Assembly (NCBI GenBank): GCA_002329205.1
Contig: DCTC01000001.1
Span: 520,623-584,622 of the forward strand
Direction of reading: 5' to 3'
DNA from: Candidatus Roizmanbacteria bacterium UBA1450
GTDB taxonomy: Bacteria; Patescibacteriota; Microgenomatia; UBA1406; GWC2-37-13
DNA length: 64,000 bases
Shown: positions 8,028 to 17,501 of the stretch, piece after piece
Layout of the letters: the number at the start of each line of letters is the position of its first letter
Position numbering within the stretch: position 1 is the first letter of the stretch
Made by a program: the position numbers and the translations under genes
Notes under the pieces: generated by a model
Seen by the model: only the letters and a program-made list of their open reading frames with translations
What the model was told of the DNA's origin: nothing
Database searches by the model: none

Positions 8028-9364
8028 AAGTTAGTGTCTCCGTATATCTTTTTTAAAACCTCTATTCCTTCCCAGAACATTTCTCTGTCAACATTTTCAT
8101 CAGGTGCATGAAGATTACTTTCAGGAAGAATAAAACCTGTCAGTATGACTGGTTTCTGAAAAAGCCGCTGAATAATTTCAGCTGCAGGAACCGACCCTCC
8201 TTCTCTCATCAAAATAGTTTCATTTCCGAAATGTGAACTCAATATCCTTGCTGTTTTCTGAATATACTTATTTTCTATTGTAGTATAAAAAGGATCATCA
8301 TACGATATTGCTTGCAGATTGTACTGAACTCCCTGGGGCATATTACGTTGAATAAACTGATAGACTTTTGTTCTTATATCAGCGGCTGTCTGATATTCTA
8401 CTAAGCGGCAGGAGAATTTCATCCGAGCTTGTCTTGGGATGATTGTCTTGGGACCAGATCCCGTAAAACCGGACTCTATCCCGTGTACATCAAGCGAAGG
8501 GAATAGCTTCGGTGCAAGAAATGAAGGAAGACCCTGCATTGAAATAACGGTATATGTCTCTGTTTCTTTTGCAAACGCAGTGTCAGTTAATGAGTTCTTC
8601 ATGAGGAGTTTTCTTTCCGATGGATCTACTGCTCGCACATCATCAGAAAACCCGGGAATTTGTATGACCCCTGTCTTTATATCTTTCATTCTTACCAATA
8701 GCTCGGCAAGTATCTGTGCCGGGTTTAAAACAGAATTACCATATACGCCTGAATGAAGATCTCGTTTCCCTATCTCAACTGTAAGTTCAAAATAAACCAA
8801 TCCGCGCAACGCATAGATAATTTGAGGAATATGTTTGGCATGCATACCGACATCGGTAATATAATAGACATCTACAGAGTCCAATGCAGTTTTTTTCAGC
8901 TGCATATATTTTTCAAAGCTCTCACTACCACACTCTTCTTCTCCTTCAATAATAAAAATTATGTTTGATTTAAGGCTTTGTGAAGATATCAATTCCTCAA
9001 TAGCTGTAATATTCTGCATAACATGTCCTTTATTATCCGCGACTCCTCTCCCGTACAATCTGCCATCCTTCTGAGTCAGTTCAAATGGCGGAACTGACCA
9101 CTCATCAACAGGATCTTCTGGCTGTACGTCATAGTGACCGTAGATACCGATCGTTTTTCGTGCATTCTTTACCTTATATTCCGCATATATCATAGCCGGA
9201 GAATTATGGTTTTTCAGTACTTCAACCCGAAATCCTATTAACTTCAATTTGCTTTGAAGAAAATCTACTGCTTTGTTCATTTCAGGAAGTCTTTGAGGAT
9301 CAGATGATACTGATTGGATGGAGATGAAATCGGATAATTCTTTTAATATGCGGTTTTTAACCAT
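8024..9364 (-). CDS. M20 family metallopeptidase (dipeptidase / deacylase type)
   Basis: 446 residues, the usual length for M20 di-zinc peptidases of the carnosinase/DapE group. Metal-site motifs are IYGHYDVQPED (near 75-85), LYGRGVADNKGHV with the bridging Asp, and EGEEECGSES with the catalytic Glu pair. The dimerisation/lid part carries SGFTGSGPKTIIP, and a late LHAPDENV supplies the last His ligand. It likely cleaves dipeptides or N-acyl amino acids in the cytoplasm; the exact substrate cannot be read. TATAAT (plus 9370-9375) is five bases before the ATG, so the mRNA is probably leaderless. Confidence 0.9.
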   Translation of the reverse strand: MVKNRILKELSDFISIQSVSSDPQRLPEMNKAVDFLQSKLKLIGFRVEVLKNHNSPAMIYAEYKVKNARKTIGIYGHYDVQPEDPVDEWSVPPFELTQKDGRLYGRGVADNKGHVMQNITAIEELISSQSLKSNIIFIIEGEEECGSESFEKYMQLKKTALDSVDVYYITDVGMHAKHIPQIIYALRGLVYFELTVEIGKRDLHSGVYGNSVLNPAQILAELLVRMKDIKTGVIQIPGFSDDVRAVDPSERKLLMKNSLTDTAFAKETETYTVISMQGLPSFLAPKLFPSLDVHGIESGFTGSGPKTIIPRQARMKFSCRLVEYQTAADIRTKVYQFIQRNMPQGVQYNLQAISYDDPFYTTIENKYIQKTARILSSHFGNETILMREGGSVPAAEIIQRLFQKPVILTGFILPESNLHAPDENVDREMFWEGIEVLKKIYGDTNF

Positions 9365-9433
9365 ACAGTATTATACAACTTGCATACTAACAAATAGCGT
9401 ATCCGTCTCATGAGTGCGATATAATGAGTGTAT

Positions 9434-10105
9434 ATGAAAACCGTACCAACACTCCTTACAACATCCACAGAAGAATTTATCGAACAAATCGAGCTTTTCC
9501 AGAAATACTTTGATCGTATCCAGATTGATATAGCAGACGGGAATCTTGTTCCCAATGTTACGACCCAAATTAGTGAGATATATGATCTTTTACTGCATAA
9601 AGAAATTCATATTAAAGAAGAAACCGTATTTGATTTTCATCTCATGGTGCAAAATTTTTCACCGGAATTGGAACAAATCGTAAAAATACAAGAACTCAAT
9701 GTACGGGTAAATATCGTATTAATTAATGCGGAACATAAGATAAATATCGGATATTTAAATAACACGTACACTTTTTCTATAGGACTAGATATCTTCCCAA
9801 ACACCCATATTGACAATATAGCTCGTCATTACGACCTTGATCTAATTCCTGCTGTTCAAATTATGACAGTCAATCCTGGCTTTCAGGGATCACCGTTTTT
9901 GCCTCAAATGCTCCAAAAAATACAACAGCTTAGAGCTCAAAACTATAAGGGGGAAATATTGATTGATGGAGGAGTAAATAATATGACAATTCCGACCATA
10001 AATTCACAACAATATCCACCTGATATTATATGTATTGGGAGTTATCTAACGAAATCAGAAGAGGATTTAGAAAGCAGGGTCAACCTGTTGAAGAAACTTG
10101 AATAA
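9434..10105 (+). CDS. rpe: Ribulose-phosphate 3-epimerase family protein
   Basis: A TIM-barrel epimerase of 223 residues that would interconvert ribulose 5-phosphate and xylulose 5-phosphate. Metal-site stretches are IQIDIADG near residue 31, FDFHLMV near 70, MTVNPGFQG near 150, and ILIDGGVN near 175 with the second catalytic Asp. The canonical family motif around the first metal His (H-x-D-x-M-D-G) is changed to QIDIADG, so metal binding may differ and specificity could be for a related ketose phosphate. ATG 9434 is preferred to an upstream GTG because TATAAT (9420-9425) lies eight bases before it. Confidence 0.75.
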   Translation: MKTVPTLLTTSTEEFIEQIELFQKYFDRIQIDIADGNLVPNVTTQISEIYDLLLHKEIHIKEETVFDFHLMVQNFSPELEQIVKIQELNVRVNIVLINAEHKINIGYLNNTYTFSIGLDIFPNTHIDNIARHYDLDLIPAVQIMTVNPGFQGSPFLPQMLQKIQQLRAQNYKGEILIDGGVNNMTIPTINSQQYPPDIICIGSYLTKSEEDLESRVNLLKKLE

Positions 10106-10185
10106 ATTAATACACTTTCTTACCTAAATTTTACACTCTCGCTGATCTTATTTATACGGCTAGAAAAATTGGAGATTTCACCTTC

Positions 10186-11361
10186 TTAATAATACTTATA
10201 ATAGGTTTCTTTTAGTTGAAAAAATGTTTTCTGTTCTATGGATTCTCGAATCTCCTGCATAAGCTGTGCGTAGAACCACAGGTTATGAATAGTCATATAA
10301 GTCGTCGCACGAGAGTCATATGCAAGAAACCAATCCCACAACTGATGTAAAGGAATTTTTTCTTTGCATGCAAAGCAGGAACATTGAGGGTCAATAGGAT
10401 CATCGAGATGTTTGAGTTTCCGAAGGTACAACCTCCCTTTTTTTGTATAGAGCATTCGGTGTCTTGCTTCTCGGGTAGGTATCACGCAGTCAAAAAGATC
10501 AACACCGTTTTCTACTCCGGCAAAAATATCGCGGATTTTCCCGATACCAAGAAGATGTCGAGGTTTTTCATCAGGAAGTATATCGGTGACCCATCCTACG
10601 GTTGTGCCTAAAGCTTCTTTAAAATCACCAAAACTACCGCCGATCCCGAAACCCGGAACATCTTTACTTCCTACTACGCTGGCTGATCGTTTTCTCAAAT
10701 CTTCATATTCTCCGCCTTGGACGACTCCGAATAATGCCTGCCTGTGCTCATGACCTTTGTGTGCTTCAATCGAGCGATCGAGCCAGCGATGAGTACGCTC
10801 CATTGATTCTTTAATATAAGCATATGAATTCAGAGGTGAGGTGCATTCATCAAATGCCATCATGATATCGGCACCGATCTTGTGCTGAAGGTCCATTGAT
10901 ATTTCCGGATTTAATTCAAGTGGTTTACCGTCAAACTCGAACTTCACACCTTCTTCAGTTATCTGTATCGGATTTGCCGAATCATCTTCACCTATTGCTA
11001 GATACTGTTCTTTCGAAGGAAGAATTTTCCCGATCTTGTGTTTACGTCCGAAACCCAAAGAAAATACCTGAAACCCGCCGCTATCTGTCGCGATAGTCCT
11101 GTCTTCAAGCCCCATATACGTATGGATTCCTCCCCGTTTTTCTATGTTAGGGATAATTTCTTTGGTGTATGTGTGATAAGTATTAACAATAAAGTATGGG
11201 TTGGGAAGTTCGTGGAGCATCTCGTTAGGAAGCGATTTCAATTGAGCATCTGTTGCCACAATAGCAAGCTCCGGAGTTCGTATTTTACGATGCGGAGTAT
11301 CAAATATTCCGGATCGAGCTTTTGAATGTGATAAACGGGCTTTTATATCGAATGAAAACAT
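10186..11361 (-). CDS. tgt: Queuine/preQ1 tRNA-ribosyltransferase
   Basis: A 391-residue Tgt, exchanging guanine-34 for a 7-deazaguanine base in GUN-anticodon tRNAs. Visible signatures are the catalytic TDSGGFQVFSLG, the substrate-site MAFDECTSPL and VVQGGEYEDLR, GFGIGGSFGD, LLGIGKIRDIFAGVENGVDLFDCVIPTREARH, and the zinc site C-x-C-x2-C followed by a His in TIHN. All catalytic residues appear intact. TATAAT lies at plus 11374-11379, twelve bases before the start, and the gene is divergent to the dockerin protein. No queuosine synthesis genes are seen here, so it may depend on salvaged base. Confidence 0.95.
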   Translation of the reverse strand: MFSFDIKARLSHSKARSGIFDTPHRKIRTPELAIVATDAQLKSLPNEMLHELPNPYFIVNTYHTYTKEIIPNIEKRGGIHTYMGLEDRTIATDSGGFQVFSLGFGRKHKIGKILPSKEQYLAIGEDDSANPIQITEEGVKFEFDGKPLELNPEISMDLQHKIGADIMMAFDECTSPLNSYAYIKESMERTHRWLDRSIEAHKGHEHRQALFGVVQGGEYEDLRKRSASVVGSKDVPGFGIGGSFGDFKEALGTTVGWVTDILPDEKPRHLLGIGKIRDIFAGVENGVDLFDCVIPTREARHRMLYTKKGRLYLRKLKHLDDPIDPQCSCFACKEKIPLHQLWDWFLAYDSRATTYMTIHNLWFYAQLMQEIRESIEQKTFFQLKETYYKYY

Positions 11362-11426
11362 ATATGAGTGAGTATTATAACAGTATCTTGCTGTTTCACA
11401 AAAGAGTTGCTATAGTAAAAGCATAC

Positions 11427-12632
11427 ATGCAAAGGCATATTATTACGCTAACGATACTTTCTCTCCTGACAGGTATTATTATATCCCTAAACTCCCAAAC
11501 GAATGTAGCGGCTCAGACAGCCGGAACACCTACTCCAACTACCGTACCGCCGAATCAACAATGTGGAGATATATGTAATCCTCAATACGGTGCCACTGCT
11601 TGTTCAGGCGGATTGAATTGTTCTTCATCCAGCATCCTTATTGATAATCTTATTCCTGATTCTCGCCATGCTCTCGGAATTTGTGCAACCGAGAGTCTTA
11701 TTTATGTAAATCAGGCTTGTAATCAGGATATTCTGGACGGTAGACCGATCGGAAGCTGCTGCCAGGTTGTGGGTGATGGTCCCACTATTCCGAATTATTA
11801 TGCCCAGGTAAGTTTAAATGAAGTAGATGCAGTCCCGTCAACGCATAATCCGCCGAAAGTGGCCGCCTATACTCTAAATACAAATACTAAAATTACAGAT
11901 TGTGTTTTGGATTCTACCACTGCCGATCGAAAAATATATAAATGTAACGGCCTTGTACAAGGGACAAACTATACCTATAAAGCGATCGCCTCAGGGAAAA
12001 ATGCCAATACCCCCACAATTACCTCTCAGATCAATGGGAGAGCTTCGACTTCAACGTTATATGACCTCTGGATAACGTATGCCAATAAAGCAGTCATCTC
12101 CCCGGCTATTCCCGATCCGTCACAATCTATTGAATTGAAAGTGTCCGGAAAGAAATTACGAAACCCTGAAGCCAAATTGACTATTACAGGTGCCAGCCAG
12201 GCACTTGGTGCTATAAATCAGGAATTCGAACTACCCAAAGACACATCTACTTTTACTCAAACAATCAATATTCCACCCCTTCCCGCCGGAACCTACAAGG
12301 TCAAATTTTCGGTTGCAGAAGGATACAAAGCCACAATACCCGCCTCGGTTTTGACGTATGACGCATTTACCTTTCAGGTTTTAGAAAAAGCCCCAAATGA
12401 ACCCATCTCCCCTACAATCACGACTACTGTATCACCGGGAGATACTTGCCCGAAGAAAAACATGGGTGATGCAAACTGTGATAATCTTATCGATGAAAAA
12501 GATTACCAAATATGGCAAAATGAATACATAAGAAAACTATCAACGAAAAATGCAGATTTTAACGGGGATAGAAAGGTCAGTGTTCAGGATTTTGAGATTT
12601 GGAGACAGAATACTCGACATCGAGATGAATAA
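11427..12632 (+). CDS. Secreted protein with C-terminal type I dockerin-like domain
   Basis: About 401 residues. The start at 11427 is chosen because TATAGT (11411-11416) lies ten bases upstream and the protein then opens with a signal peptide (MQRHIITLTILSLL...NVAAQ). A Thr-Pro linker, a Cys-rich segment (about 45-120), two Ig/FN3-like beta domains (about 130-330) and a second linker follow. The C-terminus has two 12-residue calcium loops of dockerin spacing: DANCDNLIDEKD and DFNGDRKVSVQD, each followed by an aromatic-rich helix. Both loops have Asp or Asn at positions 1, 3, 5 and Asp at 12, so calcium binding is likely. It could plug into the cohesin-like modules at 4932 or 12646. Binding itself is inferred. 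Confidence 0.75.
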   Translation: MQRHIITLTILSLLTGIIISLNSQTNVAAQTAGTPTPTTVPPNQQCGDICNPQYGATACSGGLNCSSSSILIDNLIPDSRHALGICATESLIYVNQACNQDILDGRPIGSCCQVVGDGPTIPNYYAQVSLNEVDAVPSTHNPPKVAAYTLNTNTKITDCVLDSTTADRKIYKCNGLVQGTNYTYKAIASGKNANTPTITSQINGRASTSTLYDLWITYANKAVISPAIPDPSQSIELKVSGKKLRNPEAKLTITGASQALGAINQEFELPKDTSTFTQTINIPPLPAGTYKVKFSVAEGYKATIPASVLTYDAFTFQVLEKAPNEPISPTITTTVSPGDTCPKKNMGDANCDNLIDEKDYQIWQNEYIRKLSTKNADFNGDRKVSVQDFEIWRQNTRHRDE

Positions 12633-12645
12633 TTTTAATAAATAA

Positions 12646-14493
12646 ATGGGATTCAAAGATACTCTTTTACATAAATCAAAAAACATCCTTCTTTTGACTA
12701 TCGGGATTGCAATAGCCTCTGGTATGCTTGCTTTTTTTTATGAATACAGTCAAAGATCTCAGGCTGCGATCGACCATCCTGTTGAATTCTTTTTTACTCC
12801 TGCGAAACGTACTGCTGATATTAATAAAGAAATAACGGTAGATATTCAGGCTTCTACGAATCAACCTATCTCTATAGCTACGGTTCTCGTCAGATTTCCG
12901 AGTTCAATTCTCACATTGAATGTACAAAAAACCCTGACCAGTGCTGACAGTTCCTGTTCATCATTGGAGACAGGTGTCGATGTGCGGGAGATAAAGGGTA
13001 GCAATGGGTATAGTACGCTCGTACTTACACGTGCAGCAAAAAAAAGTACGTCTGTTCTGCCAAAAAATGCGTTCTGTTTCGGACGTCTGTACTTTACAAC
13101 TAAACAGGCGGGAAAAGGCACAATCACCTTCCAGGAGCAAGCAGTAGACGGGTGGACGTTTGATATAGCCGGCCCCAACGGTACATATTTCGCGGCTTTC
13201 GGGACAGGAGATCAGGAAGTTGATATTACCGTTACCGGGACAGCCGGATCAGACAATGACGCGCATTACAAAATATTTGCTACTTCAAAATCATACTCAG
13301 GTAAATTCACGAACGGAACGGCCGGAGCTGATGCGATCTGTCAACAACATGCCGACGACGCGGATCTTGACGGGGATTGGTTTGCTTTCCTGAGCACCAG
13401 ACAGGGACAAGAATATATTTCACAAAATGCATTTGATCGGATCTCTCATCCGAACATCCCAATGTATCTTCTGAACGGAGATGTTATCGCGAGTGATCTC
13501 AATGACTTAAAAACCTGCAACCCTGCAGCAAATGACTGTGTCCAAAATCCGATATCCGTAAATGAATTCGGAGAGACGCTATTTAAATTAGTACCGTACG
13601 TCGGAGGAGACGGAGGTATTCAAGTGATACCCCAAAATGGGGCAACAAATCTGTTTGCCTGGACCGGGACCCTTATCAATAACACGACAAATCCCTATGA
13701 AGGTACCGAAACCAGCTGTAACAACTGGACTTCAACTCAAGGCCAGGCGATTATTGGAGCGCTCTATTCAACCGATAAATCATGGGTATCCTATGATGGT
13801 AAAAGTTGCGGTGAGCAATATCGACTATACTGTTTCAGCTACTCAGATCAGAAATTCGAGCCCGTGAAGCCACCGGGCTCAACAACACCTCCTCCCGGTA
13901 CGATAACAAAAACTCCCTCAGATGATAATGATGATAACGGTGACAGTGACAAACCGGGTAACGTTTCAGTCAACTATCGTGTAAGGCTTCAAGGAATTAC
14001 AAATCAACCGAAGAATTCTTCTCCAATACAAATTCAATTTAAGCTCGTCGAAGGTAATAAAGTCATCGACACTAAACAAGTTTCCTTTTCCCCTCAAGCA
14101 GACGGGGCATATGTTGCGAATACTTCATACAGCAATATATCGCCCTCAAAAAAATATTCGCTCCTGGTGAAAGGCCCCAAGCATATTCAAAAACGTATCT
14201 GCACTAATTCACCGAGTGAAAATGTCAGCGGGACATACAAGTGTAAAGACTCGGAAATTACTTTCAAAACCGGAGATAACACTCTCGACTTCACGAACAT
14301 TGTACTGCTCTCAGGAGATTTACCTTTGCAAAACGGTATTGTAGATGCTGTTGATATCGCATATATCCGGAACAATATTGGTAAATCCGATGCGGATATC
14401 GTCGCTCGGGCGGATCTGAATTTTGACGGTGTTGTAGATACACAAGATTATACTCTTATCATCAATGCACTCGCATTCAAGTACGATGAATAG
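12646..14493 (+). CDS. Secreted multidomain protein: cohesin-like, lectin/endostatin-like (DUF1554-type), dockerin-like
   Basis: A 615-residue protein starting 14 bases after the dockerin gene. An N-terminal signal anchor (about 14-33) is followed by a cohesin-like beta-sandwich (about 46-195). Next is a C-type-lectin/endostatin-fold-like domain (about 205-405, typified by YSGKFTNGTAGADAICQQ, CNNWTS and a late Cys pair), which resembles the DUF1554/collagen-NC10 group. A Pro/Thr/Asp linker and a beta domain (about 445-560) come next, then a dockerin-like pair. The first calcium loop is degenerate (LPLQNGIVDAVD), the second canonical (DLNFDGVVDTQD). Having both binding halves on one protein could allow chain assembly on the cell surface. 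Confidence 0.7.
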   Translation: MGFKDTLLHKSKNILLLTIGIAIASGMLAFFYEYSQRSQAAIDHPVEFFFTPAKRTADINKEITVDIQASTNQPISIATVLVRFPSSILTLNVQKTLTSADSSCSSLETGVDVREIKGSNGYSTLVLTRAAKKSTSVLPKNAFCFGRLYFTTKQAGKGTITFQEQAVDGWTFDIAGPNGTYFAAFGTGDQEVDITVTGTAGSDNDAHYKIFATSKSYSGKFTNGTAGADAICQQHADDADLDGDWFAFLSTRQGQEYISQNAFDRISHPNIPMYLLNGDVIASDLNDLKTCNPAANDCVQNPISVNEFGETLFKLVPYVGGDGGIQVIPQNGATNLFAWTGTLINNTTNPYEGTETSCNNWTSTQGQAIIGALYSTDKSWVSYDGKSCGEQYRLYCFSYSDQKFEPVKPPGSTTPPPGTITKTPSDDNDDNGDSDKPGNVSVNYRVRLQGITNQPKNSSPIQIQFKLVEGNKVIDTKQVSFSPQADGAYVANTSYSNISPSKKYSLLVKGPKHIQKRICTNSPSENVSGTYKCKDSEITFKTGDNTLDFTNIVLLSGDLPLQNGIVDAVDIAYIRNNIGKSDADIVARADLNFDGVVDTQDYTLIINALAFKYDE

Positions 14494-14496
14494 CAA

Positions 14497-16290
14497 TTAT
14501 TCTGCCCAACCTACCTCTTGAGGACTCAATCGGAACAGCCCCTCATCGCTTCTTTTTTGATCGAGGTAGTGAGCCGTAAAACCTACTGAGCGAGATAATA
14601 TAAAAAATGCATTAAAAAATTCTGAATCAACTAAATCTTGTAGTTCACGCTCTGTAAAGTCCTCCTTCTGGGAAAGGAGATCAAGAAGAACTGCAGCGAT
14701 TGCTCCGTCAACATTGAGAATAAGATTCCCTTTTTTTGCAGTTGTTATTTTTTCTATATCTCTGGCGAAATCTGTGTGCGGACTGTGTTTCAAATTCTTG
14801 GTAAATGCAAGTATGGCACGTACTCGAGGGTCTGGAGCATCTATCCGGTATTTTTTGTGTCCAATGCCCGAAATGAGCTCTCTCTTTTTTGCAATAGACT
14901 CAACATAATCATACGGAGTTATGTTCTGGGTAACTCCTTCAATCCAATGATTGGCGGCTTGGTTGATGGCACCCCCAAAGCGCGGTCCGATTGTCAACAG
15001 TCCTGCAACCAGTGAGGACACCAGATCCTTGCCGGCACGGGCAGTTATCATAGTATTGACTGCTCCCGATACATAAGGGCCGTGATCCACCAGTAATTTC
15101 ATAACAAAGTCAATAAAATCTGCCGTTTCCTGTGATTTTAACTGCTTGCCGAGAAGCATTGTGCCGACAATATAGCCATATGATCTTTTGGTTGCAAGTG
15201 ACAAGAGATCTTCCCCGACTATTTCAACCGAACCGTCTTTATCACGAGATACGGAGTTTATAAACCAGGATGCAGTTCTGCTTTGAATCTTACCCAGCAT
15301 TTCTGCGGATCCTCCATGGTCTTTCTGCGGACCATCTGTACTTGAAATATCTTTTACGAGATCAATAAACTCTGTGAATGACCCGGCGGCAGAGACTCCT
15401 GCTTTTTTTAAAGCTGCTGTTTTTGCCTGAGCTGTTTCTTCTCCTCGTGAAGCCATTGCTTTTGCATGACCGAACTGAGGCGGTATTTCAAACATTGCAC
15501 TGACGGTACCGCCAATATATGCAATTATTTTTTTTGTAACATGTTTTTTTTGGATAAGATCTATGAGGTCATATTCATCATACCCTCCCAGCTCGCCAAA
15601 ATAGACAATATATTCTGTACTTTTATCTTTTTCTGCAGCCCTAAAAGCCTCCATCGGCGTCAGTACCGGAAAACGATCACCGCCGAATGATAATGAAAAT
15701 GAAATCCTTTTTCCTGCGCCGGTTACTAAATTGATGAGCTCATTGGTCATCCCGCCTGACGAAGAAAAGACAGCTACATTCCCTCTTTCAAACAGGTGTG
15801 CATGTACGAGCTGTTTGGCTTGCGTTCCACCGATAGCACCAAGCTTGAGATAACCGGGAATAAGGAGACCGACTGAGGAAGGTCCGACAATAAATTGTTG
15901 TGTATTCAGCTTCTGAAATATCTCAATAGAATGCTTTTCCGGCATATTTTCTGCAAACAAAGACCCTCCTTTTAATCGGGGAAACTCTTTTAAAGCTTCC
16001 AGAGTAGAGGACATTGTCCTGCGGCCTGAAGTCAAGTTGAGAAACAGCGTAACCGAAGTCTTTACCGAATTCGGGATCATATCTAATGAGGAGTACACAG
16101 GAATCCGTTTTTCTTTATCTCCCCAAAAAAGCCTGACGTATTTTCGTCCTGAAGCAACAATACCTTTTAAATCAGGTTCTGATTTCCCGGCTAGAAAATC
16201 AAAATCCAGCATGGACTGTAAGATACCGGGATGTGATCCCAAAGCAATTATTGATTGGTTTGTTTTTCGTAGTGTTGAGATGTCTAACAT
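14497..16290 (-). CDS. aclA: ATP-citrate lyase large subunit (CoA-ligase + citrate-synthase domains)
   Basis: 597 residues. Residues about 1-320 form the succinyl-CoA-synthetase-alpha-like CoA-binding and ligase part; the phosphohistidine motif reads QFGHAKAMASRGEETAQAK (near 273). From about 335 on there is a citrate-synthase-like domain with DHGPYVSGA (near 400), GIGHKKYRIDAPDPR (near 473) and ILNVDGAIAAVLLDLL (near 524). The domain order and length match the large subunit of two-subunit bacterial ATP-citrate lyase. With its partner it cleaves citrate with ATP and CoA to acetyl-CoA and oxaloacetate. It follows the small-subunit gene by 14 bases, in one operon. A citryl-CoA synthetase would lack the citrate-synthase part, so lyase is preferred. 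Confidence 0.88.
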   Translation of the reverse strand: MLDISTLRKTNQSIIALGSHPGILQSMLDFDFLAGKSEPDLKGIVASGRKYVRLFWGDKEKRIPVYSSLDMIPNSVKTSVTLFLNLTSGRRTMSSTLEALKEFPRLKGGSLFAENMPEKHSIEIFQKLNTQQFIVGPSSVGLLIPGYLKLGAIGGTQAKQLVHAHLFERGNVAVFSSSGGMTNELINLVTGAGKRISFSLSFGGDRFPVLTPMEAFRAAEKDKSTEYIVYFGELGGYDEYDLIDLIQKKHVTKKIIAYIGGTVSAMFEIPPQFGHAKAMASRGEETAQAKTAALKKAGVSAAGSFTEFIDLVKDISSTDGPQKDHGGSAEMLGKIQSRTASWFINSVSRDKDGSVEIVGEDLLSLATKRSYGYIVGTMLLGKQLKSQETADFIDFVMKLLVDHGPYVSGAVNTMITARAGKDLVSSLVAGLLTIGPRFGGAINQAANHWIEGVTQNITPYDYVESIAKKRELISGIGHKKYRIDAPDPRVRAILAFTKNLKHSPHTDFARDIEKITTAKKGNLILNVDGAIAAVLLDLLSQKEDFTERELQDLVDSEFFNAFFILSRSVGFTAHYLDQKRSDEGLFRLSPQEVGWAE

Positions 16291-16304
16291 AAAAAAGAGA
16301 ATAA

Positions 16305-17501
16305 TTAGCTATTGGATTTCCGTAATGAACTTATGGCTTTCTGTACAATTGCATGAAGGGGCAGCTCCGGACCGGAGACATATCCATACATGCCATTTTT
16401 CTGCGCCCATGCTGATATCATTGCCAGACCTTCTTCCTGAAAAGGACCACCGCGACGGACATATATCAATATTTTTCTTTTTTTAAGATCATTTTTGTAT
16501 TCTTCGAGGGCTTGCACAACACCTTTGAAGGTAGTTCTAATATCGGTAAAATTGGCTACACCGCCGCCAATGATGAGAATGAGTTTCTTCTTTTTACTTT
16601 TGAGCATCGCCTGCAGAACGTAGGATGTATACAGATAAGTCTCTTCTTTATTTGGATTGCCGGAATACTCTCCATAATTTCCCATCTCTTTGCCGTAACC
16701 AAGATTATAAATCTCATCAGCGATTGTAATGCTTGCGCCTCCACCGGATAACAGATTCCAGATCGAACCGTTCGGATTGAGTAATGTGAAGGATAAAGCT
16801 GCCTGACTTTTATCATTCAAGTGTTTTACTTTTTGTTCTTCTTCGGATTTTACCTGATCTCCTACGATATCACGATCTGCCCAGCTGTTTTTTACAAAAA
16901 ATGCTGCAGTACTATCGACTTCTATTGCTAAATCAAGAATATGCCAATTTTTTTCTGATACAACCAGGGGATTAATTTCAAGAAAAGAAATATAGTTTTC
17001 TTCGAAAAATTCCCGCATCTTCTTGAAGAATTTTTCTGGCAACTGTAGCGCATCATTCATCGAAGAGGGAAGTGAATCATGCATTACAAAGCTTTGAACT
17101 TGATCCTTTGCATCCTCAACATGAATTCCGCCTTTTGATGAGTAACGCACCAAAATCCCTTCTCTGACCCTCTCAAAGGATAGGTAATGCTCTTGGCTTT
17201 GTTCATGAGGGACGATTTCTTCGATGACAAACTGTGAAAATCCTTTTGCTGCAATCTTTAATATTATGCTTTTTATATCATGTTTGTGCACATCGAGAGC
17301 TACCAGCCCTTTTTTCATACGGCCTTTTACACCTTGGTCTACTTTTACCGCATACCTTTTGCCTGATGAGAGCATCGAAAGAGGAGAGGAGAATAGTATT
17401 TTTTTCCCATCAACAACTGCAGCCACACCCTGATATTCAATCTGCAGTTTATTGAATAATAATTGTTTTGCTTTATATTCAGTTAGTTTTACGCGAGCCA
17501 T
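16305..17501 (-). CDS. aclB: ATP-citrate lyase small subunit (ATP-grasp)
   Basis: 398 residues, resembling the succinyl-CoA-synthetase-beta-like N-terminal third of ATP-citrate lyase. It opens with KLTEYKAKQLLF, then KVDQGVKGRMKKGLVALD (ATP-grasp nucleotide site) and FLEINPLVV with the metal-site Glu-x-Asn. The C-terminal ligase part has LLSGGGASITIADEI, MGNYGEYSGNPNKEETY, LIIGGGVANFTDI and YVRRGGPFQEEGL. The length is as in other two-subunit lyases. It is first in the operon with the large subunit. No clear -10 box or Shine-Dalgarno sequence was identified before the ATG, and a 516-base gene-poor stretch precedes it. Confidence 0.88.
   Translation of the reverse strand: MARVKLTEYKAKQLLFNKLQIEYQGVAAVVDGKKILFSSPLSMLSSGKRYAVKVDQGVKGRMKKGLVALDVHKHDIKSIILKIAAKGFSQFVIEEIVPHEQSQEHYLSFERVREGILVRYSSKGGIHVEDAKDQVQSFVMHDSLPSSMNDALQLPEKFFKKMREFFEENYISFLEINPLVVSEKNWHILDLAIEVDSTAAFFVKNSWADRDIVGDQVKSEEEQKVKHLNDKSQAALSFTLLNPNGSIWNLLSGGGASITIADEIYNLGYGKEMGNYGEYSGNPNKEETYLYTSYVLQAMLKSKKKKLILIIGGGVANFTDIRTTFKGVVQALEEYKNDLKKRKILIYVRRGGPFQEEGLAMISAWAQKNGMYGYVSGPELPLHAIVQKAISSLRKSNS

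Noticed and set aside
14497..17501. Succinyl-CoA synthetase (SucCD) rather than citrate lyase
   Set aside because: The large subunit carries a complete citrate-synthase-like extension with its His and Asp motifs, which succinyl-CoA synthetase lacks.
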